From Actinomycetota bacterium (GTDB taxonomy: Bacteria > Actinomycetota > Actinomycetes > S36-B12 > GCA-2699445): DNA of 64,000 nucleotides. Below are positions 10,805 through 22,992 of this stretch, piece by piece. Under the pieces are notes generated by a model that saw only the letters and a program-made list of their open reading frames with translations, made no database searches and was not told the origin of the DNA. The DNA lies in assembly GCA_029978705.1 (NCBI GenBank), contig JAPOIY010000009.1, forward strand, positions 1-64,000, read 5' to 3'. Position numbers and translations under genes: made by a program. How positions within the stretch are numbered: the stretch's first letter is position 1; each line of letters begins with the position of its first letter.

Positions 10805-11437
10805 CTATCGGTCGGTGGCACCCGTCACCGTGGCGATCTGCTCGCTGGTGATGCCGCCCTCGCGCAGGACGACCGGCTCGGCACCGCTGGCGTCCACGAT
10901 GGTGCTGCGCTGACTGCCCGAAGCGGGCCCGGTGTCCAGGTAGACGTCGACGTCGCGGTCGAACTGGTCGAACGCCTCCTCGCAGTCCGTCGCGGCGGGG
11001 AGCCCCAGCCGGTTGACCGACGTGCTGGCTGTCGGGCCCAACTCGCGCACCACGGCCAGCGCCACCGGGTGCAGCGGCATGCGTACCCCGATCCGCGCCC
11101 CGGCCAGCGGCCACACCAGGCTGGGCTGCTGCGGCAGCAGCAGGGTGAGCGGACCGGGCCAGAAGGCCGCCATCAGGTCCCGCGCCCACGCGGGGACCCG
11201 CGTGGCGATCCCGTCGACGGTGGTGTGTCGGCCCACGAGAACCGTCAGGGCCTCGTTCTCCCGGGACCGGATCTGTCGGATCCGGGCGACCGCCGCCGCA
11301 CTGAAGGCGTCCGCCACCATCAGGTACCGGGACTCGTCGGGCAGCACGCCCACCCGGCCCCGCCGCAACTTCGTGACCGCGGTGGCGATGGGCGCCTCCC
11401 GGGCGGCCGGGTCGCGGCAGTCGAACACCCGTTGCAC
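10805..11437 (-). CDS. Sua5/TsaC/YrdC-family protein with degenerate signature
   Basis: 210-residue member of the family that makes threonylcarbamoyl-AMP for tRNA t6A. It aligns along its length with actinobacterial Sua5 (start RVFDCRDP, WPGPLTLLL, RMPLHPVALAVVRELGP, STIVDASG), and its place after prmC matches the Sua5 gene of mycobacteria. The normally near-invariant PTDTVYG(I/L) is PDESRYLM here, the basic KGR/KRRP motif is lost (RSRENEAL), and SSAN is TSVN. The GTG at 11437 fits the family N-terminus. It may be a diverged enzyme or a non-catalytic paralogue. Confidence 0.7.
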   Translation of the reverse strand: MQRVFDCRDPAAREAPIATAVTKLRRGRVGVLPDESRYLMVADAFSAAAVARIRQIRSRENEALTVLVGRHTTVDGIATRVPAWARDLMAAFWPGPLTLLLPQQPSLVWPLAGARIGVRMPLHPVALAVVRELGPTASTSVNRLGLPAATDCEEAFDQFDRDVDVYLDTGPASGSQRSTIVDASGAEPVVLREGGITSEQIATVTGATDR

Positions 11438-11545
11438 GCCCCCATTGAACACCCCGCAGCCACCGGGTCCGCAGAAGTGCGACCTCGCCCCCGGCGATCC
11501 CGGCAGTGAGGGCGTCGCCGCGTGGGCGGACCGGTGTGTCCTGCT

Positions 11546-11551
11546 TAGACT
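11546..11551 (+). promoter_or_regulatory. Candidate -10 box of glyA (leaderless layout)
   Basis: TAGACT six bases before the glyA ATG, with no Shine-Dalgarno sequence. This spacing puts the transcription start at or next to the start codon. Confidence 0.45.
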
Positions 11552-11557
11552 GAGGAC

Positions 11558-12817
11558 ATGACGCAACCGTTCTGGGGACCCGATTTCACCGCGCTGGCGC
11601 AGGAGGATCCGCAGATCGCGGACATCCTGCTGGCCGAACTGGACCGGCAGCGGGGTGGGCTGCAGTTGATTGCGAGTGAGAACTTCACCTCGCCGGCGGT
11701 CCTGGCCGCCCTCGGCTCGACCCTGTCGAACAAGTACGCGGAGGGCTACCCGGGGCGGCGCTACTACGGTGGCTGTGTCGAGGTCGACAAGGCTGAGGTC
11801 ATCGGGATGGAGCGTGCCAAGGACCTCTTCGGTGCGGAACACGCCAACCTGCAGCCCCATTCCGGGGCCAGCGCGAACATCGCCGCCTACGGCGCGTTCG
11901 TGAAGCCCGGCGACACCGTCCTGGCGATGAGCCTGCCGCACGGTGGCCATCTCACCCACGGCTCCAAGGTGAACTTCTCCGGCAAGTGGTTCGACGTCGT
12001 GTCCTACGGGGTCCGGGAGGACACCGAACTCATCGACTACGACGAGGTCCTGGCCCTCGCCAAGCAGCATCGCCCCAAGCTGATCATCTGCGGGGCGACG
12101 GCCTATCCGCGGCTCATCGACTTCGCCGCGTTCCGTGCCATCGCCGACGAGGTCGGCGCCATCCTCATGGTCGACGCCGCTCACTTCATCGGGCTGGTCG
12201 CGGGCAAGGCGATCCCGAGCCCCGTCCCTTACGCCGACGTCGTGTGCTTCACCACCCACAAGGTCCTGCGGGGGCCGCGCGGGGGGATGATCCTGTGCAA
12301 GGAGGAGCATGCCAAGGCGATCGACAAGGCCGTGTTCCCCATGATGCAGGGCGGGCCGCTGATGCACGCCGTGGCGGCGAAGGCCGTCGCCCTCAAGGAG
12401 GCAGCGACCCCCGAGTACCAGCGGTACGCAGCCGACGTGATCGCGAATGCCCAGGCGCTGGCCGCCGGTCTGGCGGACGAGGGCATGCGACCGGTGTCCG
12501 GCGGCACGGACACCCACTTGGCCCTCATCGACCTGCAGGGCGTCGGGGTGACCGGGGCCGAGGCCGAGGAACGCTGTGACGCTGCCGGCATCACGCTCAA
12601 CAAGAACGCCATCCCCTACGATCCCAACCCGCCCGCTGTCGCCAGCGGCATCCGGGTCGGGACACCCTGCGTGACGACGCAGGGGATGGGCGTCGGCGAG
12701 ATGAAGACCGTTGCCTCACTCATCGGGCGGGCGGTGCGGGACGAAGGGGACCCGCAGTCGGTGCGCGACGAGGTCGGCGAACTGGTCGCCGCCTTCCCCG
12801 CCTATCCGGCAGACTGA
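11558..12817 (+). CDS. glyA: Serine hydroxymethyltransferase
   Basis: PLP enzyme that interconverts serine and glycine and charges tetrahydrofolate with a one-carbon unit. The 419-residue length is normal. The PLP-lysine motif is [12 protein letters not shown], and [14 protein letters not shown] and [11 protein letters not shown] are recognisable, the last with DAAHF where DMAHF is usual. The ATG directly follows a -10-like box. wecA begins 6 bp after the stop. Confidence 0.97.
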   Translation: MTQPFWGPDFTALAQEDPQIADILLAELDRQRGGLQLIASENFTSPAVLAALGSTLSNKYAEGYPGRRYYGGCVEVDKAEVIGMERAKDLFGAEHANLQPHSGASANIAAYGAFVKPGDTVLAMSLPHGGHLTHGSKVNFSGKWFDVVSYGVREDTELIDYDEVLALAKQHRPKLIICGATAYPRLIDFAAFRAIADEVGAILMVDAAHFIGLVAGKAIPSPVPYADVVCFTTHKVLRGPRGGMILCKEEHAKAIDKAVFPMMQGGPLMHAVAAKAVALKEAATPEYQRYAADVIANAQALAAGLADEGMRPVSGGTDTHLALIDLQGVGVTGAEAEERCDAAGITLNKNAIPYDPNPPAVASGIRVGTPCVTTQGMGVGEMKTVASLIGRAVRDEGDPQSVRDEVGELVAAFPAYPAD

Positions 12818-12823
12818 CAGGCG

Positions 12824-13942
12824 GTGCGCGAGTCCCTGCTCTGCCTGTTCGTCGCGGCCGCCGCGGCGTACCTCCTCACGCCCTTCGCGCGCCAACTGGC
12901 GCTGCACTGGGGGGCGATGGCCGAGGTCCGGGACCGGGACGTGCACCAACTGCCCACCCCCCGCTGGGGCGGTCTGGCGATCCTCGGTGGGCTGTTCGCC
13001 GCCTTCCTCGTCGCCAGCCGGCTCCCGCTGCTCAGCCAGGTCTTCGAGAGCGGACCCGGGACGATCTGGGCGCTCGTGGTCGCGGCCGTCGTCCTCGTTG
13101 CCATCGGCATGCTGGACGACCGCTTCGGACTGGATGCGCTCACCAAACTCGCCGGTCAGGTCCTGGCAGGGGGCATCATCGCCTACGGCGGGATTGCGAT
13201 CTCGTGGCTGCCGATCGGCGGGGTGTTCGTGCTGGACCCGCTCACCAGCGTCCTGCTGACCGTCTTCATCGTCGTCTTCACCGTCAACGCGATCAACTTC
13301 ATCGACGGCCTCGACGGCCTGGCCGCGGGCATCGCCGCGATCGCCGCTGCCGGCTTCTTCGCGTACTCCTACCTGCTGAACGTCGTCAACGGCTTCGACC
13401 GCGCGACCCTGGCCACCCTGGCCTCGGCCGCGTGTGTGGGAGCGTGTCTGGGGTTCCTGCCACACAACTTCTTCCGCGCACGGGTCTTCATGGGCGACAC
13501 CGGCTCCATGCTCCTCGGACTGGTCCTTGCGGCCGCGACCATCACCCTCGTCGGGCGGGTCGACCCGAACGCCACCGGCTCCGCAACGCTCGCGCCCGCC
13601 CTGCTGCCCCTGCTCATCCCGGTGGCCGTGCTTGCCCTACCGGTGATCGACCTGGGGATGGCGGTCATGCGCCGTACGTGGGCGGGGCGGTCGCCCTTCG
13701 CGCCCGACAAGGAGCATCTGCACCACCGCATCATGGAGATGGGCCACTCGCACCGCGGTGCGGTCCTCCTGTTGTACGGCTGGGCGCTCGTCCTGGCCGG
13801 CACGGTCGTCGCGCTGGCTTTCCTGCCGGCCATCGTCGCGCTCGGGATCGGGGCTCTCCTGGGGCTGCTGGTGTTTGCTCTGCTGCGCAGCCCGCCGGGA
13901 CGTCTGATCTCGGAGGATCAGCCCCAGACCGAAGCATCCTGA
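12824..13942 (+). CDS. wecA: UDP-GlcNAc:polyprenyl-phosphate GlcNAc-1-P transferase (WecA/TagO type)
   Basis: Integral membrane enzyme that moves a sugar-1-phosphate from a UDP-sugar to polyprenyl phosphate, the first step of cell-wall polymer linkers. The 372-residue protein has about ten membrane helices and all family motifs: GMLDDRFGLDA, NAINFIDGLDGLA, FMGDTGS and EHLHHR. In mycobacteria the gene at this position starts the arabinogalactan linkage unit; which polymer it serves here cannot be told. GTG start, 6 bp after glyA. Confidence 0.9.
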   Translation: MRESLLCLFVAAAAAYLLTPFARQLALHWGAMAEVRDRDVHQLPTPRWGGLAILGGLFAAFLVASRLPLLSQVFESGPGTIWALVVAAVVLVAIGMLDDRFGLDALTKLAGQVLAGGIIAYGGIAISWLPIGGVFVLDPLTSVLLTVFIVVFTVNAINFIDGLDGLAAGIAAIAAAGFFAYSYLLNVVNGFDRATLATLASAACVGACLGFLPHNFFRARVFMGDTGSMLLGLVLAAATITLVGRVDPNATGSATLAPALLPLLIPVAVLALPVIDLGMAVMRRTWAGRSPFAPDKEHLHHRIMEMGHSHRGAVLLLYGWALVLAGTVVALAFLPAIVALGIGALLGLLVFALLRSPPGRLISEDQPQTEAS

Positions 13943-13951
13943 TTTCGCTGT

Positions 13952-13957
13952 TAGCCT
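13952..13957 (+). promoter_or_regulatory. Candidate -10 box before the atp region
   Basis: TAGCCT six bases before the ATG at 13964, with no ribosome-binding site between. It suggests a leaderless transcript entering the ATP synthase region. Confidence 0.4.
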
Positions 13958-13963
13958 CGTCGG

Positions 13964-14401
13964 ATGGACCAGTTCACCCGCACGATCGTGCGCGGCGCGG
14001 CCCTCCCCACCGCTGTGGTGGGGCTGCTCATCACCGCGGGGGCGTGGCTGTGGGGCGGGACAGCCGGTGGGATCGGGGCGCTGCTCGGGACCGTGGTCGT
14101 GGTGGTCTTCTTCATGATCGGGCAACTCGTCCTCGGCTCCGTGCTGAAGAACAATCCGCAGGCCGGCCTGATGGTCGCGATGACGCTATACATCATCAAG
14201 ATCGGTGTTCTGCTGGGGCTGTTGCTCGCCCTGCAGGGCACCACCGCGTTCAACACCAAGACGTTCGCGCTGACCATCCTCGCGTGCACCCTCGTGTGGA
14301 CCGCCTGTGAAGTGGTGATCTTCTCGCGGACCAAGGTCCTCTACGTCGAGCCGGACAATGTCCCGCCCGGGGTGCGGGAATCCTCAGAGCGGACCAAGTA
14401 G
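13964..14401 (+). CDS. AtpI-like membrane protein (ATP synthase protein I family)
   Basis: 145-residue protein with four predicted membrane helices, ending in the soluble tail FSRTKVLYVEPDNVPPG. Length, helix layout and the KVLYVEP tail fit the AtpI-like proteins that lie before atpB in actinobacteria (the mycobacterial gene is a conserved membrane protein at the same place). AtpI proteins are thought to help assemble the c-ring or import magnesium; this is not shown here. Confidence 0.75.
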   Translation: MDQFTRTIVRGAALPTAVVGLLITAGAWLWGGTAGGIGALLGTVVVVVFFMIGQLVLGSVLKNNPQAGLMVAMTLYIIKIGVLLGLLLALQGTTAFNTKTFALTILACTLVWTACEVVIFSRTKVLYVEPDNVPPGVRESSERTK

Positions 14402-14462
14402 CGGCCGTTCCACGGTGCGCAGCCCGTGGGACCCCCGACCTGATATCGGCCTCCCGGACTGC

Positions 14463-14468
14463 TAACGT
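14463..14468 (+). promoter_or_regulatory. Candidate -10 box (leaderless) before the AtpZ-like gene
   Basis: TAACGT seven bases before the GTG at 14476, in the 74-bp gap after the AtpI-like gene; no Shine-Dalgarno sequence is present. It may be the main promoter of the atp operon. Confidence 0.45.
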
Positions 14469-14475
14469 CTCCCGC

Positions 14476-14802
14476 GTGACCCCCACTCCGGCCTCGTCTG
14501 CGGCCACCCAGGACGCGGCCCGCGTGACTGGGAACGAGGCCTGGGGGATCGTCAGCCGCCTCATCGGCGGCATGTTGGTGTACGGAGCGCTCGGCTGGCT
14601 CGTGGGGAACTGGCTGGGCCACACGGTCCCCGGACTGGCCGTCGGCGTCCTGATCGGACTCGGTCTCGGCCTGTACCTCTCCGTGGTGCGCGTCAACCAG
14701 ATCGGTACCTCGGCACCCCCGCTCCCGATCTCCGGCACCCAGTCGTGGTCCGCGCGCATGACCCGCGCCCGCATCGAACGTGAGGTCTCAGATGGGTCTT
14801 AG
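14476..14802 (+). CDS. AtpZ/AtpI-like small membrane protein
   Basis: 108-residue protein with two membrane helices (about 30-75) and a hydrophilic tail. The segment GNEAWGIVSRLIGGMLVYGALGWLVG resembles AtpZ-like (F0F1-ATPase subunit, putative) proteins next to ATP synthase operons. The GTG at 14476 follows a -10-like box at leaderless distance; a GTG at 14524 is an alternative. The 3' end overlaps atpB by 11 nt. Confidence 0.7.
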   Translation: MTPTPASSAATQDAARVTGNEAWGIVSRLIGGMLVYGALGWLVGNWLGHTVPGLAVGVLIGLGLGLYLSVVRVNQIGTSAPPLPISGTQSWSARMTRARIEREVSDGS

Positions 14803-15610
14803 TCTCTCCGCCGCGCTGCCGTCGTCGGCGTGGAACTGCCATTTCCCGGACTGCGCCTTCCCCGCGCCCGGGACCGAGATCTTCTTCTTCGACAATGTCT
14901 TCAGCATCGGGCCGTTCGGCTTCAACAAGGCGATGATCCAGCTCTTCCTGGGAGTCCTGATCGTCATCGGGTTCTTCTGGTGGGCGTTCCGCAAGCCGAA
15001 GATCGTGCCGCGCGGGTCGCAGAACGTGGGCGAGGTCGGCTACGGCTTCATCCGCGACGGCATCGCGCGGGACGTCATCGGCAAGGGGGGCGAGAAGTTC
15101 GTCCCCTTCCTGTTCGCGTTCTTCTTCTTCATCTGGATTCTGAACTTCATGGGGATCTTCCCGACGCTGGTCTTCCCCGTCACCAGCGTCTTCGCCATCC
15201 CCGTCGCGTTCGCGCTCATCGTCTACTTCACGTGGGTGCCCCTCGGGATCGCCAAACAGGGCGGCTGGGGCTTCTTCAAGAACATCATGTTCCCGCCGGG
15301 GCTGCCCAAGCCGCTGTACATCATCCTGGCGCCCATCGAGTTGATCTCGAACATCTTGGTGCGCCCGTTCACGCACTGCGTCCGTCTCTTCGCGAACATG
15401 TTCGCCGGACACCTCTTGCTCGTGACCTTCACCGTCGCGGCGTGGTACCTGTTCAGCCCCACCATCATGGGACTGCTCGGGTCGGCGGTCTCCTTCGTGG
15501 TCGTGCTGGCACTGACCGCCTTCGAGTTGTTGATCGAGGCCCTGCAGGCCTACATCTTCACCCTGCTGACCGCCGTCTACATCGCAGGGGCGCTGCACGC
15601 AGAACACTGA
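14792..15610 (+). CDS. atpB: ATP synthase F0 subunit a
   Basis: Membrane stator subunit that forms the proton half-channels. The 272-residue protein has at least five hydrophobic helices and the essential arginine in the conserved helix LVRPFTHCVRLFANMFAGH. The ATG at 14792 is chosen over a GTG at 14780 because GAGG lies 7 nt before it. First subunit gene of the atp operon. Confidence 0.96.
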   Translation: MGLSLSAALPSSAWNCHFPDCAFPAPGTEIFFFDNVFSIGPFGFNKAMIQLFLGVLIVIGFFWWAFRKPKIVPRGSQNVGEVGYGFIRDGIARDVIGKGGEKFVPFLFAFFFFIWILNFMGIFPTLVFPVTSVFAIPVAFALIVYFTWVPLGIAKQGGWGFFKNIMFPPGLPKPLYIILAPIELISNILVRPFTHCVRLFANMFAGHLLLVTFTVAAWYLFSPTIMGLLGSAVSFVVVLALTAFELLIEALQAYIFTLLTAVYIAGALHAEH

Positions 15611-15654
15611 CTCCGGGCGTCCGCACACCGGGCGAATCGGCACAACTGAATCGC

Positions 15655-15942
<288 letters not shown>

Positions 15943-15957
15943 TCGGCGGGACTCCCA

Positions 15958-16518
15958 GTGATCACAGTCGGAACCGCACTGGCCGCATCGGGCGAGGGTG
16001 ACACACCCAGCGTCCTCGCCGTGCCGCTCGACGAGTTCATCCTGGGTATCGTCGCGTTCTTCATCGTCTTCTTCGCCCTGTGGAAGCTCGTCCTCCCCAA
16101 GATCGAGCAGACCCTGAAGGACCGCACCGACGCCATCGAGGGTGGAATCGAACGGGCCGCCAAGGCAGAGGCGGAAGCGCAGGCCATGATGGCCAAGTAC
16201 AAGGAGCAGATCGCCCACGCCCATGAGGAAGCGGCGGACATCCGGGCGAAGGCCGAGAGCGACGCCAAGACGATCATCGACCAGGCCAAGCAGCAGGCGG
16301 AGGCGGAGCGCAGTGCCATCGCTCAACGCGGCGAGGCGCAGCTGGCCGCGGAGCGCGCCCAGACGGTGGCCGCACTGCGCCAGGATGTCGGTGGTCTCGC
16401 CGTCGACCTGGCCGGGCGCATCGTCGGAGAGAGCATGGACGACGACGCCCGTGCACGTGGCGTGGTGGACCGGTTCATCGCCGACCTCGAGGCCAGCGCC
16501 GCGGGGGACAAGTCCTGA
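15958..16518 (+). CDS. atpF: ATP synthase F0 subunit b
   Basis: Peripheral stalk subunit of 186 residues. One membrane helix (about 27-45, FILGIVAFFIVFFALWKLVLP) is followed by a long charged coiled coil rich in Ala, Glu, Lys and Arg. GTG start 15 bp after atpE. It overlaps atpH by one base (TGATG). Unlike in mycobacteria, b and delta are separate genes here. Confidence 0.95.
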   Translation: MITVGTALAASGEGDTPSVLAVPLDEFILGIVAFFIVFFALWKLVLPKIEQTLKDRTDAIEGGIERAAKAEAEAQAMMAKYKEQIAHAHEEAADIRAKAESDAKTIIDQAKQQAEAERSAIAQRGEAQLAAERAQTVAALRQDVGGLAVDLAGRIVGESMDDDARARGVVDRFIADLEASAAGDKS

Positions 16519-17327
16519 TGATCGGAAGCTCCCGAACCTCGCTGCAGACGGTCCGTGAGGCCGTCGCCGCGGCCTACGACAACCCGGAACTGGCTCAAGC
16601 CGGTCGGGACCTGTTGCAGGTCGCGGATCTGGTGGACCGGGAGAAACAACTGCGAAATGCTCTGGCCGACGCCGGAAGTCCCGCCGCCGAGCGCTCCGGT
16701 CTTCTGATCGGGCTGCTCCAGGGCAAGGTGTGCGCCCTGGCCCAGGACCTCGCCGGCACCATCGCGGGACTGCGGTGGTCCAGTGGCTCCGACCTGGTCG
16801 ACGCCTTCGAACTCGCCGGTGTGCAGTGCCTCTTCGCAGCGGCCGAGCGTGAGGGTCAACTGGACCGCGTGGAGAACGAGCTGTTCCGGTTCGGCCGCGC
16901 GGCGGTCGCCGACCCGGACCTGCAACTCGCGCTGACGTCCCCCTCGCTGCCGACCGCCGCGAAAGTAGGCATCATCGACGACCTGCTGACCGACAAGGCC
17001 AGTCCGGTCACCACTGAGGTGCTGTCCTTCGTCACCTCTCACCTGCGGGGCCGCCGTCTCGACCAGGCCGTCGACCAGATGTCCGACCTCGCGGCCGACC
17101 GGCAGGGCAAGTTGGTCGCCGTCGTGCGCAGCGCACAGGCCCTGGATGCCGACCAGGCGGCGCGGCTGTCCGCAGCCCTGGAACGTATCTACAACCAACC
17201 GGTCGCTGTCCAGACCGAAATCGACCCCGGCCTCATCGGTGGGGTCACCGTTCAGATCGGCGATGAGGTCATCGACGGCTCCATCGCCAACCGTCTCGAC
17301 AACGCCCGCCGCCGGGTCACCGGCTGA
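16518..17327 (+). CDS. atpH: ATP synthase F1 subunit delta
   Basis: Connects the peripheral stalk to the F1 head. The 269-residue length matches the long delta of actinobacteria such as Streptomyces, with an extra N-terminal region before the OSCP domain. The conserved C-terminal strand is recognisable in [21 protein letters not shown]. The ATG overlaps the atpF stop. Confidence 0.95.
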   Translation: MIGSSRTSLQTVREAVAAAYDNPELAQAGRDLLQVADLVDREKQLRNALADAGSPAAERSGLLIGLLQGKVCALAQDLAGTIAGLRWSSGSDLVDAFELAGVQCLFAAAEREGQLDRVENELFRFGRAAVADPDLQLALTSPSLPTAAKVGIIDDLLTDKASPVTTEVLSFVTSHLRGRRLDQAVDQMSDLAADRQGKLVAVVRSAQALDADQAARLSAALERIYNQPVAVQTEIDPGLIGGVTVQIGDEVIDGSIANRLDNARRRVTG

Positions 17328-17346
17328 GGCACCAGGAGGAGCCACG

Positions 17347-18984
17347 ATGACCGAGTTGACCATCCAGCCCGACGAGATCCGCAGCGCGATCGAACGCAAT
17401 GTCTCGGCCTTCGAGTCCGGCACGTCGCGGGACGAAGTGGGCCGAGTCCTCGAGACCGGTGACGGCATCGCCCGTGTCGAGGGCCTGCACAACGCGATGA
17501 CGAACGAGCTGCTCGAATTCAAGGGCGGCCTGCTCGGGATCGCCCTGAACCTCGACATCCGGGAGATCGGCGTCGTGCTGCTCGGGGACGGCTCGAAGAT
17601 CGAGGAAGGTCAAGAGGTCCGCCGGACCGGAGAGATCCTGTCGGTCCCCGTCGGTGATGGCTTCCTGGGCCGGGTCGTCAACCCGCTCGGCGAGCCCATC
17701 GACGGCTTGGGAGAGATCGAGTCGGACGAACGTCGCGCCCTCGAGGTGCAGGCGCCCAGCGTCGTGCAGCGCCAGCCGGTCAGTGAGCCCATGCTCACCG
17801 GCATCAAGGCGATCGACGCCATGACTGCCATCGGTCGCGGGCAGCGCCAGCTGATCATCGGCGACCGCCAGACCGGCAAGACCGCGGTCTGCATCGACAC
17901 GATCATCAACCAGCGCACGAACTGGGCGACCGGCGATCCCAAGAAGCAGGTGCGCTGCATCTACGTCGCGATCGGCCAGAAGGGTTCCACCATCGCAGGC
18001 GTGAGAAGCTCCCTCGAGGAGCACGGCGCCATGGACTACACCACCATCGTGGCCGCCCCAGCGTCGGACCCCGCCGGCTTCAAGTACCTCGCCCCGTACA
18101 CCGGCTCGGCCATCGGCCAGCACTGGATGTACCAGGGCAAGCACGTGCTCATCGTGTTCGACGACCTGTCCAAGCAGGCGGACGCCTACCGCGCGGTCTC
18201 GCTGCTGCTGCGCCGCCCGCCCGGCCGCGAGGCCTTCCCCGGTGACGTCTTCTACTTGCACTCCCGGCTGCTCGAACGTTGCGCGAAACTCAGCGATGAA
18301 CTCGGTGGGGGGTCGATGACGGGTCTGCCCATCATCGAGACCAAAGCCAACGACGTGTCGGCGTACATCCCCACCAACGTCATCTCGATCACCGACGGCC
18401 AGTGCTTCCTCGAGTCCGATCTCTTCAACTCGGGGGTGCGGCCCGCCATCAACGTGGGTATCTCCGTATCGCGTGTCGGCGGCGCGGCCCAGCCCAAGGC
18501 GATGAAGAAGGTCGCGGGCTCCCTGCGGCTCAATCTCGCCCAGTACCGTGAGCTCGAGGCGTTCGCCGCCTTCGGGTCCGACCTGGACGCGGCCTCCAAG
18601 GCGCAGCTGGAGCGGGGTTCCCGGCTGGTCGAGCTGCTCAAGCAGCCGCAGTACCAGCCCTACCCGATGGAGGAGGAGGTGGTGTCGGTGTGGTCCGGCA
18701 CCTCTGGCCAACTCGACGACGTCCCCCTGGCGGACATCCGGCGGTTCGACAAGGAGTTCCTCGACTTCCTGAAGAGGGACAAGGCGGACATCCTCACGAC
18801 CATCCACGACACCGGTGAGTTGTCCGACGACACCGTGTCTGCACTCGACGCCGCGATCGCGGAGTTCAAGCAGCAGTTCCGGACCGGTGACGGAACCCTC
18901 CTCGGTCACGAGGAAGAGGTCGAGGCCATGGACGCAGCCGACGTCGACCATGCCAAGATCACCAAGAAGGTCCGCAAGGGCTGA
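17347..18984 (+). CDS. atpA: ATP synthase F1 subunit alpha
   Basis: Non-catalytic nucleotide-binding subunit of the F1 head, 545 residues. Walker A is GDRQTGKT, and the alpha/beta signature [14 protein letters not shown] is present. The C-terminus continues past the usual end with a charged tail ([20 protein letters not shown]). In mycobacteria such an alpha extension suppresses ATP hydrolysis; that role is inferred here. The ATG at 17347 follows AGGAGG. A longer in-frame reading back into atpH was rejected. Confidence 0.98.
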   Translation: MTELTIQPDEIRSAIERNVSAFESGTSRDEVGRVLETGDGIARVEGLHNAMTNELLEFKGGLLGIALNLDIREIGVVLLGDGSKIEEGQEVRRTGEILSVPVGDGFLGRVVNPLGEPIDGLGEIESDERRALEVQAPSVVQRQPVSEPMLTGIKAIDAMTAIGRGQRQLIIGDRQTGKTAVCIDTIINQRTNWATGDPKKQVRCIYVAIGQKGSTIAGVRSSLEEHGAMDYTTIVAAPASDPAGFKYLAPYTGSAIGQHWMYQGKHVLIVFDDLSKQADAYRAVSLLLRRPPGREAFPGDVFYLHSRLLERCAKLSDELGGGSMTGLPIIETKANDVSAYIPTNVISITDGQCFLESDLFNSGVRPAINVGISVSRVGGAAQPKAMKKVAGSLRLNLAQYRELEAFAAFGSDLDAASKAQLERGSRLVELLKQPQYQPYPMEEEVVSVWSGTSGQLDDVPLADIRRFDKEFLDFLKRDKADILTTIHDTGELSDDTVSALDAAIAEFKQQFRTGDGTLLGHEEEVEAMDAADVDHAKITKKVRKG

Positions 18985-18989
18985 TCGGG

Positions 18990-21435
<2,446 letters not shown>

Positions 21436-21437
21436 TC

Positions 21438-21860
21438 ATGGCCGACGAGGAAACGAAGACGCTCAACGTGGAGGTCGTGGCGGTCGACCGTCTCGTCTGG
21501 CAGGGCCGCAGCAAGTCCCTCGTCGTGAAGACACTCGAGGGCACCATGGGCATCCTGCCCGGGCATCAGCCGGTGCTGGCGCTCCTCGCCGACAGTGCGG
21601 TCCGCGTGGAACCGGTTGAAGGCGAGACCGAGATCTTCGCCGTGCATGGGGGCTTCTTCTCCGTGGACAGCAACACGGTCAAGGTCCTCGGGGAGACCGC
21701 GGAGCGGGCCAGCGAGATCGACGTCGACCGGGCGAAGGCCGCGAAGAAGCGGGCCGAGGACGCCGGGGCGGACGACCCCGACGAGGTGGCGGCGCTCAAG
21801 CGGGCCGAGACCCGGATCGGGGTGGCGCTGCAGGCGCAGGGCGGCAGCCTCTCCGGCTGA
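21438..21860 (+). CDS. atpC: ATP synthase F1 subunit epsilon
   Basis: 140-residue subunit with an N-terminal beta-sandwich (about 8-92; TLEGTMGILPGHQPVLALL) and a short two-helix C-terminal part. The ATG is 2 bp after the atpD stop without a clear Shine-Dalgarno sequence, so translation is probably coupled. It is the last gene of the operon and converges on the next gene with a 6-bp gap. Confidence 0.95.
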   Translation: MADEETKTLNVEVVAVDRLVWQGRSKSLVVKTLEGTMGILPGHQPVLALLADSAVRVEPVEGETEIFAVHGGFFSVDSNTVKVLGETAERASEIDVDRAKAAKKRAEDAGADDPDEVAALKRAETRIGVALQAQGGSLSG

Positions 21861-21866
21861 CGCCCG

Positions 21867-22940
21867 TCACACCATCGCCTCGGACGAGACGTCCGGGTGC
21901 GCCACCACGAAATCGATCATGGCTGCGGCGTAGTCCGCGAAGCCGGGACAGGTCAGCCCGGCGTCGGCCAGATCGGTGGAGGCCTGTGTCGTGTCGTAGC
22001 GCGTCGGGTGCGCGAAGTACGCCAGAGCCTCCTCCGGGAAACCGAGGAGTTTCTCCAGCCGGGTGAGGCTCAGGGTCCTCCGGGTCACCCCCAGCGGCAG
22101 CGGCACCCAGTGCACGTCCTTGTCGAGCAGGCGGGCGAACTCGGCCACCACCTCTGCCACCGTCGGCGGGTCCGGGTCGACGAGCGCATACGTGCGGCCC
22201 TCGGACTCCGCCATCGTGCTGAGGGCTGCGATCGCGGTGACCACGAAGTCGCGGGGCACCATGCTGATCACGATGCGGTCGGGGTCGGCCACCCGCGGCA
22301 GGACGGCGTGGTGCGGCTGGCGCCGCAGGAAGTTGGCCATGAAGTAGGGCCCGTCGTACTTCTGGGTCTCCCCGGTCACGGAGTCGCCGACCACGATGCC
22401 CGGCCGGTACACCGTCACCGGCATCCCCTCGGCCGCCGCCGCCCGGACGAGCATCTCGGAGTCGAACTTCGTGCTCTCGTAGTGGTTCGCGAAGTCCTGA
22501 TCCACGTCCAGGTCGGCTTCGCGGAAGACCCCCGGGTAGGTGCCGCTGACGTAGCACGTGCTGACGTGGTGCAGCCGCCGCAGGCGGGGCGCCCGGCGGC
22601 ACAGGTCGAGAATGTGGGCGGTGCCCGCCACATTGACGCGTTCGGCCACATCGGCAGGGACCGCCAGGTCGTAGACAGCCGCCAGATGGAAGACCTCGCT
22701 GACGTCGGGGTCCACGGCGCCCCCCAGGTCCGGCAGCGTGATGTCGCCGTCGACGAGATCCACGCGGCCCGCGAGCTCGGGGAAGGACGCGGTGAGTTCG
22801 GCGAGTCGCTCGGTGGCGAGATCACGGTGGTGCGCCTGCACCACGCAGACGGCTGTGTCGTCGGGACGGGACTGCAGCAGAAGGGGGAGCAGGGCGCTGC
22901 CCAGGAAGCCCGGGAAGCCGGTGAGGAGGACTGTTGCCAT
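21867..22940 (-). CDS. NAD(P)-dependent SDR-type reductase/epimerase (thioester-reductase-like)
   Basis: 357-residue extended short-chain dehydrogenase. The dinucleotide site is TGFPGFLGSALL near the N-terminus and the catalytic Tyr-Lys pair is in HYESTK. TGFPGFLG and the wide middle region resemble the NAD-binding-4 (male-sterility/thioester reductase) group rather than sugar epimerases. Substrate unknown. It lies between atpC and pduO, where other actinobacteria often have a DUF2550 gene. Confidence 0.8.
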   Translation of the reverse strand: MATVLLTGFPGFLGSALLPLLLQSRPDDTAVCVVQAHHRDLATERLAELTASFPELAGRVDLVDGDITLPDLGGAVDPDVSEVFHLAAVYDLAVPADVAERVNVAGTAHILDLCRRAPRLRRLHHVSTCYVSGTYPGVFREADLDVDQDFANHYESTKFDSEMLVRAAAAEGMPVTVYRPGIVVGDSVTGETQKYDGPYFMANFLRRQPHHAVLPRVADPDRIVISMVPRDFVVTAIAALSTMAESEGRTYALVDPDPPTVAEVVAEFARLLDKDVHWVPLPLGVTRRTLSLTRLEKLLGFPEEALAYFAHPTRYDTTQASTDLADAGLTCPGFADYAAAMIDFVVAHPDVSSEAMV

Positions 22941-22992
22941 GTCCCCACGCAACCGCATCCCGGCGGCCACGACAAGGGTCGGAGGGCCCCGA

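Noticed and set aside
11438-12517. Extension of the Sua5-like gene across glyA
   Set aside because: The added sequence is the antisense of glyA; family members begin at the RVFDC-type segment near 11437.
17146-17346. Longer atpA start inside atpH
   Set aside because: The extra residues are the shadow of the delta subunit end; AGGAGG lies before the ATG at 17347.
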